Part shown: piece by piece, positions 1 through 11,877 of the stretch
Position numbering within the stretch: the first letter of the stretch is position 1
Layout: each line of letters starts with the position of its first letter
Notes under the pieces: generated by a model
What the model was told of the DNA's origin: nothing
Seen by the model: the letters and a program-made list of their open reading frames with translations, nothing else
Databases searched by the model: none
Translations under genes and position numbers: made by a program
Source of the DNA: Okapia johnstoni
Taxonomy: Eukaryota; Chordata; Mammalia; Artiodactyla; Giraffidae
Length of the DNA: 64,000 bases
Assembly (NCBI GenBank): GCA_024291935.2
Contig: CM044307.1
Coordinates: 101,437,461 to 101,501,460, forward strand
Direction: 5' to 3'

Positions 1-324
1 GGTAATCAATAACATGACTAATAAATGATTGGAAATACAGCCTCTGCTAAAATATTTGATCAACTCTGACAGTAGGGTATCCACGACCATGTAATCAGCT
101 CCTATTCTATAAACTTTAAACCATGCTTCTTTGTGGTCTCACAGGCATGCATTTATTAGGTAACTGTAAAGTTCCAGGCACTATGATAGGTCCAGAACAT
201 ATATAAATAAGAAACTACCATGTTCTTTAACAGTTTTGAACTGAAGTATTTGTCCTCTAATGTTTACCAGTTTATCCCATTTCTTCTTTCCAGACGCACA
301 CGGTAGCTTAGGTAGCTTAGAGTC

Positions 325-510
325 TAGGATTTGCAACCAGGGAAATATATTCCAGTTCTACCTCTGCTATGACTAGTTTTATGAACTTGAACAGCTGACT
401 GTAAAATGGAGATGATAATATCTTTTTCTTTGGGATATAATTAAGTGATATCACACGGGTAAAAATATTTATCACTGTACTTGACACAAAGTAGCTTTAA
501 ATGTTGACGT
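325..510 (+). repeat. MIR SINE, diverged
   Basis: The run tgtaaaatggagatgataat followed by taattaagtgatatcac and acttgacacaaagtag matches the core and 3' half of the mammalian-wide MIR consensus in sense orientation. Boundaries are approximate. Confidence 0.7.
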
Positions 511-1569
511 CTCCAGTAGTAATGACAATATACAATGATTTAACTTTTTATCATTTGAAAATAATGGTCATGGTTTCCCTAAGGCTTAATATCCTCAGTT
601 TCTCATCATTCATTCATATTATTGATTACTCTCCTGTGTATTTATTTTCCAGTTTATCGATGAGCTTCTTTCTCAGCTGAACACTATATTCCATATATAG
701 TTTGACTAGAGCCAAATTGAGCAGAATTATTTTCTCCTTTAGCATGAATTTTCTGCTTCTATCAATGCAAAGAATAAAATTAATTTATTTGGGAGACTTA
801 TTCCACCTAGATGAAAGTTTAAAAATATCCTAAAGTCCACTCTTCATTAACTGCTCTCTAGTTGAATTTCACACTCAGATCTCATTCTGTACTTCTGTAC
901 TTGTTTTTCAGATCAAATCCTGAGGAATTTTCTCCCCAAAGACATCTCACTATGTAGTGTCACAAATTTCTGAGTTTTATATAGAGACATCTTTTCATTC
1001 AACATATTTCTCAAGTATATAAATGTTTGTCAGTGGTGAACATAAGAAGAATGCAAGCCAAATGCTTGGCCAGTTACTCCAGAATGAGGCTGAGGACAAG
1101 ACTCGAAAGTAGTATGGGAAACCTAGAGATAAGATTACTTTATTAAGCATTAGGAACATAGACAGAATCAAGCCTCAAGGATCTGTCACCCAAATAAGTG
1201 CAGAATGATATAGTTTCTGTTAGAAGGCTTCCAAACATATACTAATTATAAAATTCTTTTTACCACTGGTTGAAAATAGTACAGATCATGTTACAGTTTA
1301 TAATAAAATATGGATTCTTAAGAATAAGTCAACGTTTTCATTAAATCAATTGAGTAGACTTCCAGAAAGTGTAAATTGAGAGATATGGTAAAGTTTTGGA
1401 AAACACAATCATATTAGCTATAATGAAGACTGTTACATGTAGAATCAGGTTGGTTTATTCAGGTGGATTAGGAAATGAACTCTGAAGACTTCTAATTCTC
1501 TCATATCAATTCCAAAGATTCCTAGGTAGCATATGAGAAGGCTTTCATGTTGATGAATTGCGACATTGC

Positions 1570-1775
1570 CTAACTCAGTTGTTCTTGATCGAAGGCAGCT
1601 TTGCTCTCCAGGAGACATTTCGAGATCTCTGAAGTTTTCGTTGTAACCACAGGGAATATGTTTCTAGTGGGTAGGCACCAGGGATGCTGGTCCCTACAAT
1701 GCCCTGCACAGCTCCCTATAACAAAAATATTCTCAAACATGGAATGTCATTAGTGCTGGCGTTGAGAATGCTAGA
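1570..1775 (+). mobile_element. MER20 DNA transposon (hAT-Charlie, non-autonomous)
   Basis: Ordered matches to remembered MER20: ctccaggagacattt, cagggatgctggtcc, ctacaatgccctgcacag and aatgtcattagtgctg, ending in a degenerate ttgagaatgctag terminus. About 205 bp, close to the full 219-bp length. Confidence 0.75.
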
Positions 1776-2879
1776 CTAACTCAATGAGTCCAAACTTGGG
1801 GGAGTTGTGATAGGCCTTTATTTCCTTCTCTATCACTCATTTCCACTCCTACTTCTCAGCCACTTCTCATTACTTTCTTAAGTTCTGATTCTTTCCTATC
1901 ATTTTTGCTCTTAAAAGTATTTCTTTTTCATCCTTTGAAAAACCTAATCCCTGTTTTAAAGAGGGAAACTGTGAGAAATATTCGCAACATGACACAATTG
2001 GTGATAATTAGTAACATTCCGGATTTTTACAAAACCAGTTCAAATTTATAAGTTCAAATCACTTATATTTAGGGAGAGTCCTTCCAGTGTATTTGGGAGA
2101 AGTTCAGATAGTCAAAATTACTCAGTCACCTCTTAGGCTGGAACAGTAATTTGTCAACAGAGATGCTTAACTTAGTTAATTGATGGGATACTATGGCTTA
2201 ACTCTCAAAAATGTATCTGACATTGGTATAAAATATTGTGAGATTTAACACAAAATCATAGTTCAGGGGAAATTCTTTGTATTACCCCATTGTACCCTCT
2301 GTAGTGCTTTGTACACTGGATTCTCAAAGGGTGGTTGATTGATAGTGGAAACAGCTGTGTGGTTCAGGCATAAACTATTGACTGGAATACCAGAGCATCT
2401 CTGAATTATGTGTTTGTGATTCATGCCTTCTCTGATTTCCCAGTGGAAGTAAAGTTGAATTGTGCCTTGGAAGGTGGAAGATCTTTAGTTTGTCCCAAGT
2501 ATGGTTCCTTATCCAGAGTGCTTTATCATAAAATTTTTTGAGTAAATATTATTGATATCTCCCTGCTTTTCATCACAATACTTCCCTGGGTAAAGAAATG
2601 AGATTTAGATAATTTTATCTTCACAAAATATCATTGTAAAAGCCTGTTTTGGGCTCAACTCAAAAAATAATTAAAAGATAGGTGTACAAAAATTTGTAAA
2701 TAAATAAAATCTATATTATGAATTAATTAGAAATTCTGAGGGTGCAAGAACATGGATTTGGAAGGAATAGAGTGATTTTCTTCTTTCAAAAAAATCTTCT
2801 AAAAAAAAAAAAGGGTTTGGAGGTGAGTCTTGTAGAAATTGACAAAAAAAGAATAGTTCTTAGAACATTGTCTTTTTTT

Positions 2880-3250
2880 CCCCAATACTTCATTTTGGAA
2901 AATTTTGAACTGGTATAAATGAAAGAACAAAAGAATATAATGTGTATCCATTAACCTATCACCTGGATTCCGTAATTATCAACATGCTGTCCTTGTTGCC
3001 ATCTCTCACTTTTGCTGTTGATGCAGGTGTATTGAAATGAATTCCAGAGTTCATATCTTTTTTGCTCTTACATGCCTAACTAAGTATGGATTCCTAAAAA
3101 ATACTGAAATTCTGATTCATTATGTAATTCCATTATCACAGTCGACACAATTACTAATATTGTCTTGGTATCATTTAAACCTAGATTATTTTCAGATTTT
3201 TTCTATTTGTTTTAATCTGTTATGCTGTGTGGAAAGAATGGAGAGAGTTC
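2880..3250 (+). repeat. Old L1 3' UTR fragment
   Basis: The segment reading tgtatccattaacctatcac, attatcaacatgctg and later tgaattccagagttcata resembles 3' UTRs of old mammalian L1 (L1M group). A 75-codon open frame at 3037-3264 is within it and is not a gene. Subfamily and edges are uncertain. Confidence 0.5.
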
Positions 3251-3957
3251 TCTTGCTGTCCTAACATAAAACTATACTGTATATACTTGTAATATGCTCA
3301 TGATGTTTTATTTCATGTCATTATTTGCTACTTTGGTGAACTCGATTCATGTGAGGTACACTATGGCATCTTGGAACAATCACAATTACCTAAAATATTG
3401 CTTAGATCCATAGCCTTACATAGGTCTGTCTTGAACTGTTTGAAAACTATTGCCGTGTAATTTTGTTCATGTCTGTAACTTCACTCGATTATAGGTTATT
3501 ATTATTGACATATACCCAGTAAGCATGCAGGCTATTCATACCTGTTGTACAAATGAGGACATATAGATGGCAAAGCAAAACACATTTTAATAAGGCACTA
3601 GGCCTAGACAACTTATTATTGGGTGGTAAGCAGTTAAAATATTTTAGTCATGAAACTTTGCATGAGGATGGCTTTTTTTTTTTTTTTAACCATTTTTGAG
3701 TCAGAAATAAATTATCTCCTTTTTCGCACAATACAGAATGGAGTTTTAAGATATGGAATTGATCATAACAGGCTACAGTGATGCAGGATTTTAATAGTTT
3801 CAGAATGAAAATTTGGAGTGTAAGAGAGACAGTAGTCATGAAAATAATATTATCTTTAAAAAATTTATCATTCCAAAATTACTAGTTTTTGAAACTAGTA
3901 CTTGATTGAAGCTATGATTAAGTGTAACCATCACAGTCTGCAAATATCTGTTTTCAG

Positions 3958-4141
3958 GTGCAGTATATAAACCCCATGGCTCCAGAAACTGTGAGCATAG
4001 TAGAGTCAATGGCAGGATTATTTGAGGGCTCAGCGGAGATGTCTTCTGACCTGTACTCACTTGCTTCAGTTATATATAACAGTCATCCACATAATTACTT
4101 TCCTGTGAGGGGCAGAGCTGAAGACCAGCCTTCAACATTTG
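3958..4141 (+). CDS. PTPRQ: PTPRQ exon A: linker-like insertion within an FN3 domain
   Basis: This exon of 184 bp starts in phase 0 after a cag acceptor and ends in phase 1 before gtaggt. It encodes about 61 residues including [14 protein letters not shown] and AEDQPSTF. The stretch has no FN3 tryptophan or PNG turn. It is rich in Ser, Glu and Met and resembles the long inserted segment that I recall in human PTPRQ just before the [11 protein letters not shown] strand. The first part of this domain lies in an exon upstream of the window. A second in-frame AG sits 6 bases into the exon, so the start could be 3964. The fit to PTPRQ comes from similarity by memory and from phase continuity with exon B. 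Confidence 0.88.
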
Positions 4142-5531
4142 GTAGGTACATTTTTTTGTTCTGTGTGAAATGTATTTAAACCACCAGTACTAGCTAGCAC
4201 AGATATGAACCTTAGCTCAGAGTTCAACCCAATTATTAATGGTCCATGGGCTAGAGTCAGATTTTTTTCTTTAACTGTTGGATAACCTCATGCGGCAAAT
4301 GGAAATGCCACACAGGCAGGAGCTGGCCCCTCCTAACCCATCTGACCTTCCTCCAGAGAAAGTAGCACCCTAGAGTCTCCAGCCAAGCTGCAGAGACAAT
4401 CAGTTATTACAGTTGCCAAAGCAGGTGTGATGGGAAAGGATTAACATATCTTCAAATCATTCACAGGCCTCACACTCTCTGCAGCTTTTGACTAATAGGT
4501 TTTCAAATGTCACTGAAGGTAAATAGGTCAGAAAGTTACAACTCTAGTGCATGGGGTGATCAACAGGTGGAGGTGACCCCAGTGATGTGGTGATATCATT
4601 AGTGTATACACTTACTCTTCAGGGTCAAGGGATCTTATTGTTTCTATAAAGAGAATGTCATATATAGTGAATTAAAAATATTTGGTTAGAAGAAACAGAT
4701 CTAAATTATCTCTGTTTTTTCTAAAATGCCAAGTGAGGAAAAAAGTTTTCTCTTGTTGCTTTTTCTCTAATTTTGTATTTATTCCCTTCCAAATTAAAAT
4801 TTGTTATATTGATGGTGGAATTTGGCAAAAGTATCACATTGCATTCAATAGATGCTTATTTCATTTACTGACACGTTTTTCCTGAGCAAAGAAGACAACT
4901 TTTAGAAGACACTAAAAATTAAGAGGCCCATGATTTCTGATACAGATTTTTTTTTAATACTTTGTTTGGCCTAAGCACTAATTATCACTGTTGGAAGTGC
5001 ATAGTCTAAATAAGTTAAAAAAAACTAACTTATTTTTTGAAATCCTTGTCCAGATATATTTATGTGGCAGTTTTATAAGCATGCTTACTTTAAATCATTA
5101 ATGGATTTAGCAAATGTGTGGTGAATTTTGAGTCCAAATAAAATCTTATTTCCATGATTTTTATGTCATAACGCAGCATTGACTTATAATATTTCAATTT
5201 GATGCTATTGCCCGGTTGTTTTTTAGGAAAAGAATTCCTAACCTGTCTCTTTTAGAAAGTTATATTTTCTCAAAACACTAACCTCTTATTCTGGGATAGT
5301 GTATAACAGCTAGCAAAACTATATTATGAGCACAAAATGTCTATATATGTTATTGGAGTACATTCAGTATATTTATTATTAATTATGTATCTACCTTTCA
5401 TATAAGGGATTACATGGACAGATTAATGGATAATGTGAAATTGGGTTTAAAATTTCACTGTGGAAGCAAAAAATGATTTTGATCACAAAGCCAAACACTT
5501 GTTAAATTTTTTAAAAACTGATTTCAAATAG
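4142..5531. other. Intron A-B, no identified element
   Basis: 1.39 kb of intron. Positions 4260-4560 are less AT-rich than the surroundings and lack any repeat I recognise. The rest is AT-rich with short A and T runs. No RNA gene or coding similarity is visible. Confidence 0.6.
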
Positions 5532-5693
5532 GAACTTCAAGGAATCAGTATATCACCGACATTGCTGCTGAACAGCTGTCCTACGTTATCAGGAGACTTG
5601 TACCTTTCACTGAGCACATGATTAGTGTATCTGCTTTCACCATCATGGGAGAAGGACCACCAACGGTTCTCAATGTTAGGACACTCGAGCAAG
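5532..5693 (+). CDS. PTPRQ: PTPRQ exon B: C-terminal half of FN3 domain
   Basis: The exon is 162 bp with phase 1 at both ends (acceptor atag, donor gtaagc). It encodes 54 residues: [11 protein letters not shown], then [15 protein letters not shown] with the FN3 tyrosine-corner region, then [15 protein letters not shown] closing the domain. Together with exon A it completes the first, partial FN3 unit in the window. It is too short and lacks its own Met, so it is easily missed in open-frame listings. The sequence is almost identical to human PTPRQ as remembered. Confidence 0.94.
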
Positions 5694-5791
5694 GTAAGCA
5701 TATATTTCCTTTGAAATAGTTACCTGCAGATATCGCTCTGGTACATTGTAATACTTTTCATTCATATTAATTTTTCATTCTTCTTCTCAAG

Positions 5792-5971
5792 TGCCAAGCT
5801 CCATTCAAGTTATAAACTATAAAAATATTAGTTCTTCATCTATTTTGTTATATTGGGATCCTCCAGAATATCCTAATGGAAAAATAACTCATTATACAAT
5901 TTATGCAATGGAACTGGATACAAACAGAGCATTCCAGATGACTACTATAGATAACAACTTTCTCATAACAG
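5792..5971 (+). CDS. PTPRQ: PTPRQ exon C: N-terminal part of FN3 domain
   Basis: 180 bp, phase 1 in and phase 1 out; acceptor ctcaag, donor gtagaa. The protein opens [17 protein letters not shown], carries the FN3 core tryptophan in [15 protein letters not shown], and ends FLITG. It joins exon D in frame as [10 protein letters not shown] to form a 96-residue FN3 domain. The reading frame happens to stay open into the intron to 6189, but the strong domain match stops at the donor. There are two N-x-S/T motifs in the exon. Confidence 0.96.
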
Positions 5972-6569
5972 GTAGAACAAAATTTTGTTTTGACTTTCTT
6001 CTGATGGAAAATGTACATCTCTCTATGCCATTAAACACTGCGGGGTACATGTTGCATCATTCCAGATTTTGTTGTGCTATGCTCCCATGGATATCTTCAA
6101 AAATACTTGCAGAAATAACTTCATCAAATGTTGTTTTTCTTTCACTATATTTATCTGCAAATAAAGTCATCAGACCACAGGTATCCTAAAAATATACGTG
6201 ACCTATGGAATTTTATGCCTGATGCATCAAAATAACTCAGTATTGAAGGCTTGATTGACTGTATGTGACCATCAGCTGAAGTAATTGAGCTGATGTGGTG
6301 TTTGTGCCAAATCAGCTACATTCCTTGCAGTGTGCCAAAAATTGTTTCTTCAGTCTCAGACCATTGCCTTGATATTTTAGGAGAGAACTAAAACCTCATC
6401 AAGATGGAAGGCTCTCATACCAAGGAAATTTGGGAGATTGGGATTATAGGAGGCTGATTTAGAGAACCAGTCTCCCAGATAAATTATTTTCACTCGTCTT
6501 GTGTTAAATGGCACTACTCCGGGAATAGTATTCTAGGGACTTTGAACAAATGGCCTATTTTCCTTACAG
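5972..6569. other. Intron C-D, nothing recognised
   Basis: About 600 bp without a repeat or gene that I can identify. The open frame running on from exon C stops at 6189 and has no domain similarity. Confidence 0.6.
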
Positions 6570-6677
6570 GGTTAAAGAAATACACAGAATATAAAATGAG
6601 AGTGGCTGCCTCAACCACTGTTGGAGAAAGTTCTTTGTCTGAAGCAAATGACATCTTCGTGAGAACTGCAGAAGATG
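6570..6677 (+). CDS. PTPRQ: PTPRQ exon D: C-terminal part of FN3 domain
   Basis: 108 bp, phase 1 to phase 1; acceptor ttacag, donor gtaaga. It encodes [20 protein letters not shown] and closes with FVRTAED. This is the F-G strand half of the domain begun in exon C. The LKKYTEY motif is the FN3 tyrosine corner. The joined C+D domain is 288 bp (96 codons), the usual FN3 size. Confidence 0.95.
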
Positions 6678-6810
6678 GTAAGAATGTTAGGTGCAGTTTT
6701 AATAAAAAGAAGCAAGTGGTGTTGCATGCTTACTGTCTTCTACCTCATGCTGCCTTTAGTGTCTGAAGCAATAAACATGAAAAAATACACATATTGTTTT
6801 CTTCCCCCAG

Positions 6811-7091
6811 AACCAGAATCATCACCTCAAGATGTTGAAGTTACCGATGTTACTGCTAGTGAAATAAGTTTGAAGTGGTCACCACCTGAGAAACCCAATG
6901 GGATTATTGTTGCCTATGAAGTGCTCTGTAGAAATGTAAATACCTTATTCATGAAGAACACCTCAACAACAAACATAATTTTAAGAAACTTAAACCTTTC
7001 ACCCTCTATAACATTTCTGTAAGGTCATATACCAGATTCGGCCATGGCAATCAGTTATCTTCTGTACTTTCTGTGAGGACTTCTGAGACTG
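6811..7091 (+). CDS. PTPRQ: PTPRQ exon E: single-exon FN3 domain carrying a 1-bp frameshift
   Basis: The acceptor is cccccag and the donor gtaagt; phase 1 on both sides is required by the neighbours, so the length should be a multiple of three, but it is 281 bp. The first frame reads [14 protein letters not shown], then [18 protein letters not shown], up to LRNLN. It then runs out of register and meets TAA at 7020-7022. From about 6995 another frame continues the domain correctly ([18 protein letters not shown] and LSVRTSET) up to the donor. The lost base lies within roughly 6991-6997. If real, the allele truncates the receptor before its membrane and phosphatase regions. A sequencing or assembly error is equally possible. 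Skipping this exon would restore the frame. Confidence 0.93.
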
Positions 7092-7463
7092 GTAAGTTTT
7101 TTTTCCTATACATATTAATGAAGTAAACATGGCCAATAATTGTCATATTGTTTTGTATTTAACATAACCTAAAGTCTGTCATTCTATTCTGTATAATCCA
7201 GGAATTTATATGCTCTTTGTGGGAAGGTGTGGGAAAAGACTTGCTGTGTAAATTTTTAAAATCTGATTTACATATAAGGGAACTCCAGAATAAAAGTCAG
7301 TGTTTTTTTTTTTTTCAAGGGAAGTATCTTGAGAAATCAGAAGTCCTTTCAGTGTACCTATAAATTAGGTTGCTTTGAAACTAGGAAATAGCAGAGACAC
7401 ATTCATAAGAATAGAATCCTATACTATCTATAATCTATATAAATTCTGTATACATCCATATGC

Positions 7464-7501
<38 letters not shown>

Positions 7502-7535
7502 ATATATATATGTATAGATGTGTGTGTGTGTGTGT
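7464..7535 (+). repeat. Compound microsatellite (TATC)n-(TA)n-(TG)n
   Basis: About ten tandem tatc/ctat units at 7464-7502 run into a short TA tract and then, after gtatagatg, into a TG tract up to a Bov-tA SINE. Likely length-polymorphic. Confidence 0.9.
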
Positions 7536-7696
7536 TAGTCGCTCAGTCATGTCCGACTCTGCAGACACCCCATGGACTGTAGCCCACCAGACGCTGCTGT
7601 CCAATGGGTTGCCATTTCCTTCCCGGGGGATCCTCCCGACCCAGGGATCAAACCCACATTTCCTGCATTGCAGGTGGATTCCTTACTGTCTGAGCC
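7536..7696 (-). mobile_element. Bov-tA SINE, antisense, with truncated head
   Basis: Reads gtcgctcagtcatgtccgac to gtctgagcca on the + strand, the reverse of a Bov-tA. The tRNA-like 5' end stops at gagcca, lacking the usual ccagggaagccc. It abuts the TG tract. Confidence 0.85.
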
Positions 7697-7738
7697 ACAT
7701 ATGTAAAGATGTAAGTAGATATATATCTATAGATGTAT

Positions 7739-7797
7739 AACCCAGGTATCCTGCATTTCAGGCAGCTTCTTTACCATCTGAGCCACCTGGGAAGCCC
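7739..7797 (-). mobile_element. 59-bp Bov-tA head fragment flanked by a 10-bp repeat
   Basis: This piece is the reverse complement of the tRNA-Glu-like head of Bov-tA, ending gccacctgggaagccc on the + strand and stopping at the T-arm region (acctgggtt in sense). The 10-mer atagatgtat flanks it at 7729-7738 and 7798-7807. The 3' part of the SINE is missing, which is unusual for reverse-transcribed copies. Confidence 0.75.
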
Positions 7798-8474
7798 ATA
7801 GATGTATGTAGACTTAATACATGTAAATTCTATACATCTGTCTATGTATGTGTGTATATCTGTATACATTCTTGAGATATACATATAGACAGAGGTGTAG
7901 AGTCTGAGCACAGAAAGGACATGCCTGGGGAAGCCTTACAGAGGAGGTAGCATTTGACTTTAATCTTAAAGAATCATGTAGAATGGACATTATATAGGTT
8001 GTGGCCAGGGTGTGTATCCCATATGAATGAAACAATGTAAGCAAAGAATTAATTGTGTTTCAGTTTCAGTGTACAAGAGCAAATAGCACAAAGTAAGACA
8101 TTTTCCTGATGATATTAGTGCATTGTTTATATTATGCTTATAAACATACATTGGAGCATCACTTTTAGGCCAACTCTGTAGCACATGCCTAGAATTAAAA
8201 CTAAACGTAAAGTTACTATTTTATCCCTGCATTTTAAAAAATGAATATTTGTTGACTAGCTACTGGCTAAACTATTGGAGTCCCTGTTCCTATACATCAT
8301 AATTGGCTAAATATCAGCAATTTCTTATGGTTCATCCAGATGCTGGAGGTGAGGCCCTGTCTCTGACCTTGAGGAATCAGGAATCTAGTAAACCAGCTTA
8401 CCTTTGGGCAAAAGTACTTTCTTGAGACTGGTCACAGAAATTAATAAAATAAACTAATATAAAATTGACCAAGG

Positions 8475-8672
8475 AGGATGACACAGACTTTAAAGAATCC
8501 GTCTGCAGTGCAGGAGATCTGAGTTCGATCCCTGGGTCGGGAAGATTCCCTGGTGAAGGGAATGGCAACCCACTCCAGTATTATTGCCTGGAGAATTCCA
8601 TGGACAGAGGAGCCTGGGGGGCTATAGTCCATGGAGTTGCAAAGATTCAGACACAAATGAGTGACGGACACT
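8475..8672 (+). mobile_element. Bov-tA SINE, sense
   Basis: From gatgacacagactttaaaga through gcaggagatctgagttcgat and cactccagtattattgcc to gagtgacggacac. The head is diverged, the body is clear. Confidence 0.9.
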
Positions 8673-11600
8673 TTTTTTTCACTTTTCATCCTCTTGAGAC
8701 TGTCACATAAATTTATAAATGAAATGACATAAAATTGACCATAGGGGATGGCAACAGTTGTAATGGCAGTATGAGTAATGAAAAGAGTGGTTTTTTTTAA
8801 TCATCATAAATTGTATATTATGGTGTAAAATAATTATTATATATATTAGCATGCTTCATTGCTTTTATAAATATATGGAAAATAAGTATTTTTGAGAAAA
8901 GTCTCTACCTGGTTTCATTTTACACCATGTCAAGGAAAGAAGCATATTTTAAGTATCTACAGCATATTCTTCTATTGACTTTCACAAAAACTGCCTTTTT
9001 AATTCTACAATAAAGCAATAAGGTATTATTATCTACATTCCTAATGAAAAACTAAGGTCTGCGAGGTTCATCCTTTCAACAAATATTCAGCAAATAATTT
9101 ATACTATAGCAACCTTTACCTGCGCTCTATTAGCACTGTACAAGAAAATGAATTTCCACCCTCCTAAAGTTAATATTAATTACTGGATGCTTCACAGGCA
9201 ATGGAATCTGCATCAGTGACTTTTCCTAGATCATGTCTAATACAATTGAACCACCAATTTGAGTTCTTTTTGCAACAGAGGTAGCTAGAATTTTAAACAC
9301 AATCTCAAGGTGTCATTGGAAGCAGGATGTACTCAGGAGCAACTGTTTATTCCCAGTGATCAATGTTCTTGTTAAATACAATAAATACACCCTCTACTCT
9401 TACTATAAAAATCAAGATCCCACTTTTCAATATTGTTTCATGAGAAATTGAGAGCTGTGCTAACTCAGCTAACTACAAAAGCTAACTACAGCTAATTAAT
9501 AGTGTTAATGCTGCTAATTACAAATAGTAAATTATTTGTTCAGATGTTTTATCATGATTGGGGAATTAGAGTTTATAATGCTTGAACATAAAATCCTCAT
9601 GTTTAAGCAGGAAAAATCAATATAGGATTAATCTTGTGTGTGTGTTTTAAGCATAGAATGTGCACTTAATGAAAAAACTTGAGATTAGTTTATATTTTCT
9701 CATACTTAGGACATAATAACCACATAAAGAACTTTACGTTCCCATACAGATTACCCTTTGATGATCTATATATGTATATTTTCTTTCCTTTCCATTTTTA
9801 AGATATAATTTTCTTTACAGTAAGCCTTAACCACTCCCTTGAGTAAGTCTGAATTGGGGCAATAACTACTAGGGGATTTTAACTTAGTTGTTGATCAAAA
9901 CTTTGTGTGGGACTGTATAAATTTATTCGTGTTAATGAAAGGCATTTAGTACTTTCTCTATGTAACATTAAAACTATCTATGCCAAACAATAATCTTCTG
10001 GCATACCCAAGATAATGTCCCACTATTTTAGGATCATCATGAACTAAATTATTCTTTATTTTTAGTTTTTAATTGCTCCAGCTTATTCCAACTGATATAA
10101 TAATTACTTTTCATTCACGAGTTATCCATTTTACATGATACTTCTACTATTGGAAGCACCATGCTATTTCAGAAAAATTTAAATATGTGATTACTCTCCA
10201 AAATCACCAAGTCATTAAATCTATCTTGCTTTATTTTCCCTGAAGATCCAGCATGGGTTATCCCCTAAGGAGAAATGAATAAAAATGCATAGGATGTCAG
10301 CCTGGGGTCAGGCTGCATATTTATATCCTGACTACTGGTGGTAGGCAGGTAAATCCACAGGGGCGAGTTAGTGAATTCCAATGAGAATTTTTCAAAGTCA
10401 CAAGTTATACTGATTTATAAAATTCAAGCATAGCATCACTAATTCCTTTTTTCGCTTGCAATTAAAGAGCTATTCAATTCAATTTTACTTACTTCCCTTA
10501 AACGTAAATTTCTCCTTTGTTTTAAATATATTCTATACCATCTTGAGCATAGTTTTTCATTCACTGAACAGACTTTTTATGGATTCCATCTCACGTACTA
10601 CCACTGAACTAGGCACTATAGTTATAGCAGTAAATAAAGCAGAATTTCTGTCTTTCTGGAACTTAACATTCTAGAAGGGTCAGAGAAAATAAACCAGTAA
10701 ACAAAAAATATATATGATTTTGGATACTGGCAAATTCCTTGAAAAAAAATATCAGGGAAAGAAAAGAGAGTTATAGAAGAATGAGCAGGCAATTTGAGAT
10801 GGAAGACTGAGAAAAGGGCTCTCTGAGGAGGTTATATTTGCCTAGAGATATTAATAATGTGTGAGATTTACTTAGATGAGGATAAGGAAGAAAATGTTCC
10901 AGAGGAAGAGGAGCAATTACCAAGTTCCTGAAGAGGGAAGGCACTTGATGTGTCTGAGAAAGAAGAGACCATTTCTCTCATTTGAGCAGTGTGAGCTATG
11001 GGATAGAATTAGCAGATGAGGAGGGAGAGAGAGAGGCAGAGGAGGACCATACCGTCGTGGGTGCCATACTAAGAAATGTGATGTTTAATTTTAATGTGAA
11101 GCTATTGGAGAATTAGGCGATGAGAATTTGGTATGTTTTGCAATTTTAGAAGATTGCTGCTGAATATATTGGATGTGGGAATAAAGAGGAAACTCAAGAT
11201 TTATTATTAAGTTTTTGGCCTAAGCATCTTGGTGAATGAGATGCCATTTACTGAAGTGAGGAAGTCTGGGGAAGAGATCAGGTTGGAGAAAACTTAGGAG
11301 TTCACATTTTGAACATGTTTGAAATACTCAAGTGTCTGTCATGAAGGCAATTGGGCATATAAGTTTAAAACTCATGGAAAGGATCCAGGGTTGAATATAC
11401 AATCTAAAAGCATCACCATATGTTGGGTGTTCAAAGTCAAGGATGAGGTAAAGTAACATCAGGGTGAGTGCAGATAGAGTTGAAAAGAAGCATACAGTTA
11501 TGTCCTCAGGTAATAGGACATGGAGACTTTGGGAAGTCAAGGAGCCAGTCAAGGACTAAGCAGGAGTGGCCAGTGAGGTTGGAGGAAAGTGAAGAGAAGG

Positions 11601-11684
11601 TCATGTCTTGGAAGTCTAATGAATAGATATTTTAAATTAGAAGCAATTTGTTTCCTATGTCAAGTGCTACTGACAGTGAAGTGA

Positions 11685-11877
11685 TGGTGGTTTAGTCACT
11701 AAGTTGTGTCTGACTCTTGCTACCCCATGGACCGTAGCCTGACAGGCTCCTCTGCCCATGAGATTTCCCAGCGAAGAATATTGGAGTGGGCTGCCATTTC
11801 CTTCTCCAGAGGATCTTCCTGACCCAGGGATCTGCATTGCAAGCAGATTCTATAGCACTGAGTCACCAGGGAAGTCC
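11685..11877 (-). mobile_element. Bov-tA SINE, antisense, with 13-bp TSD
   Basis: Starts ggtggtttagtcactaagtt and ends tcaccagggaagtc on the + strand. The 13-mer ctgacagtgaagt occurs at 11670-11682 and again at 11878-11890, a perfect target-site duplication that fixes the borders. An internal deletion removes part of the head. Confidence 0.95.

Larger units (their letters stand above)
1..3957. other. PTPRQ intron (upstream part), mostly unique AT-rich sequence
   Basis: No coding exon could be recognised here. Apart from the MIR, MER20 and old L1 pieces listed separately, the stretches 1-324, 511-1569, 1776-2879 and 3251-3957 show nothing identifiable beyond homopolymer runs (A tract near 2800, T tract near 3673). 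The exon carrying the first half of the FN3 domain that continues in exon A must lie upstream of position 1. Confidence 0.7.
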
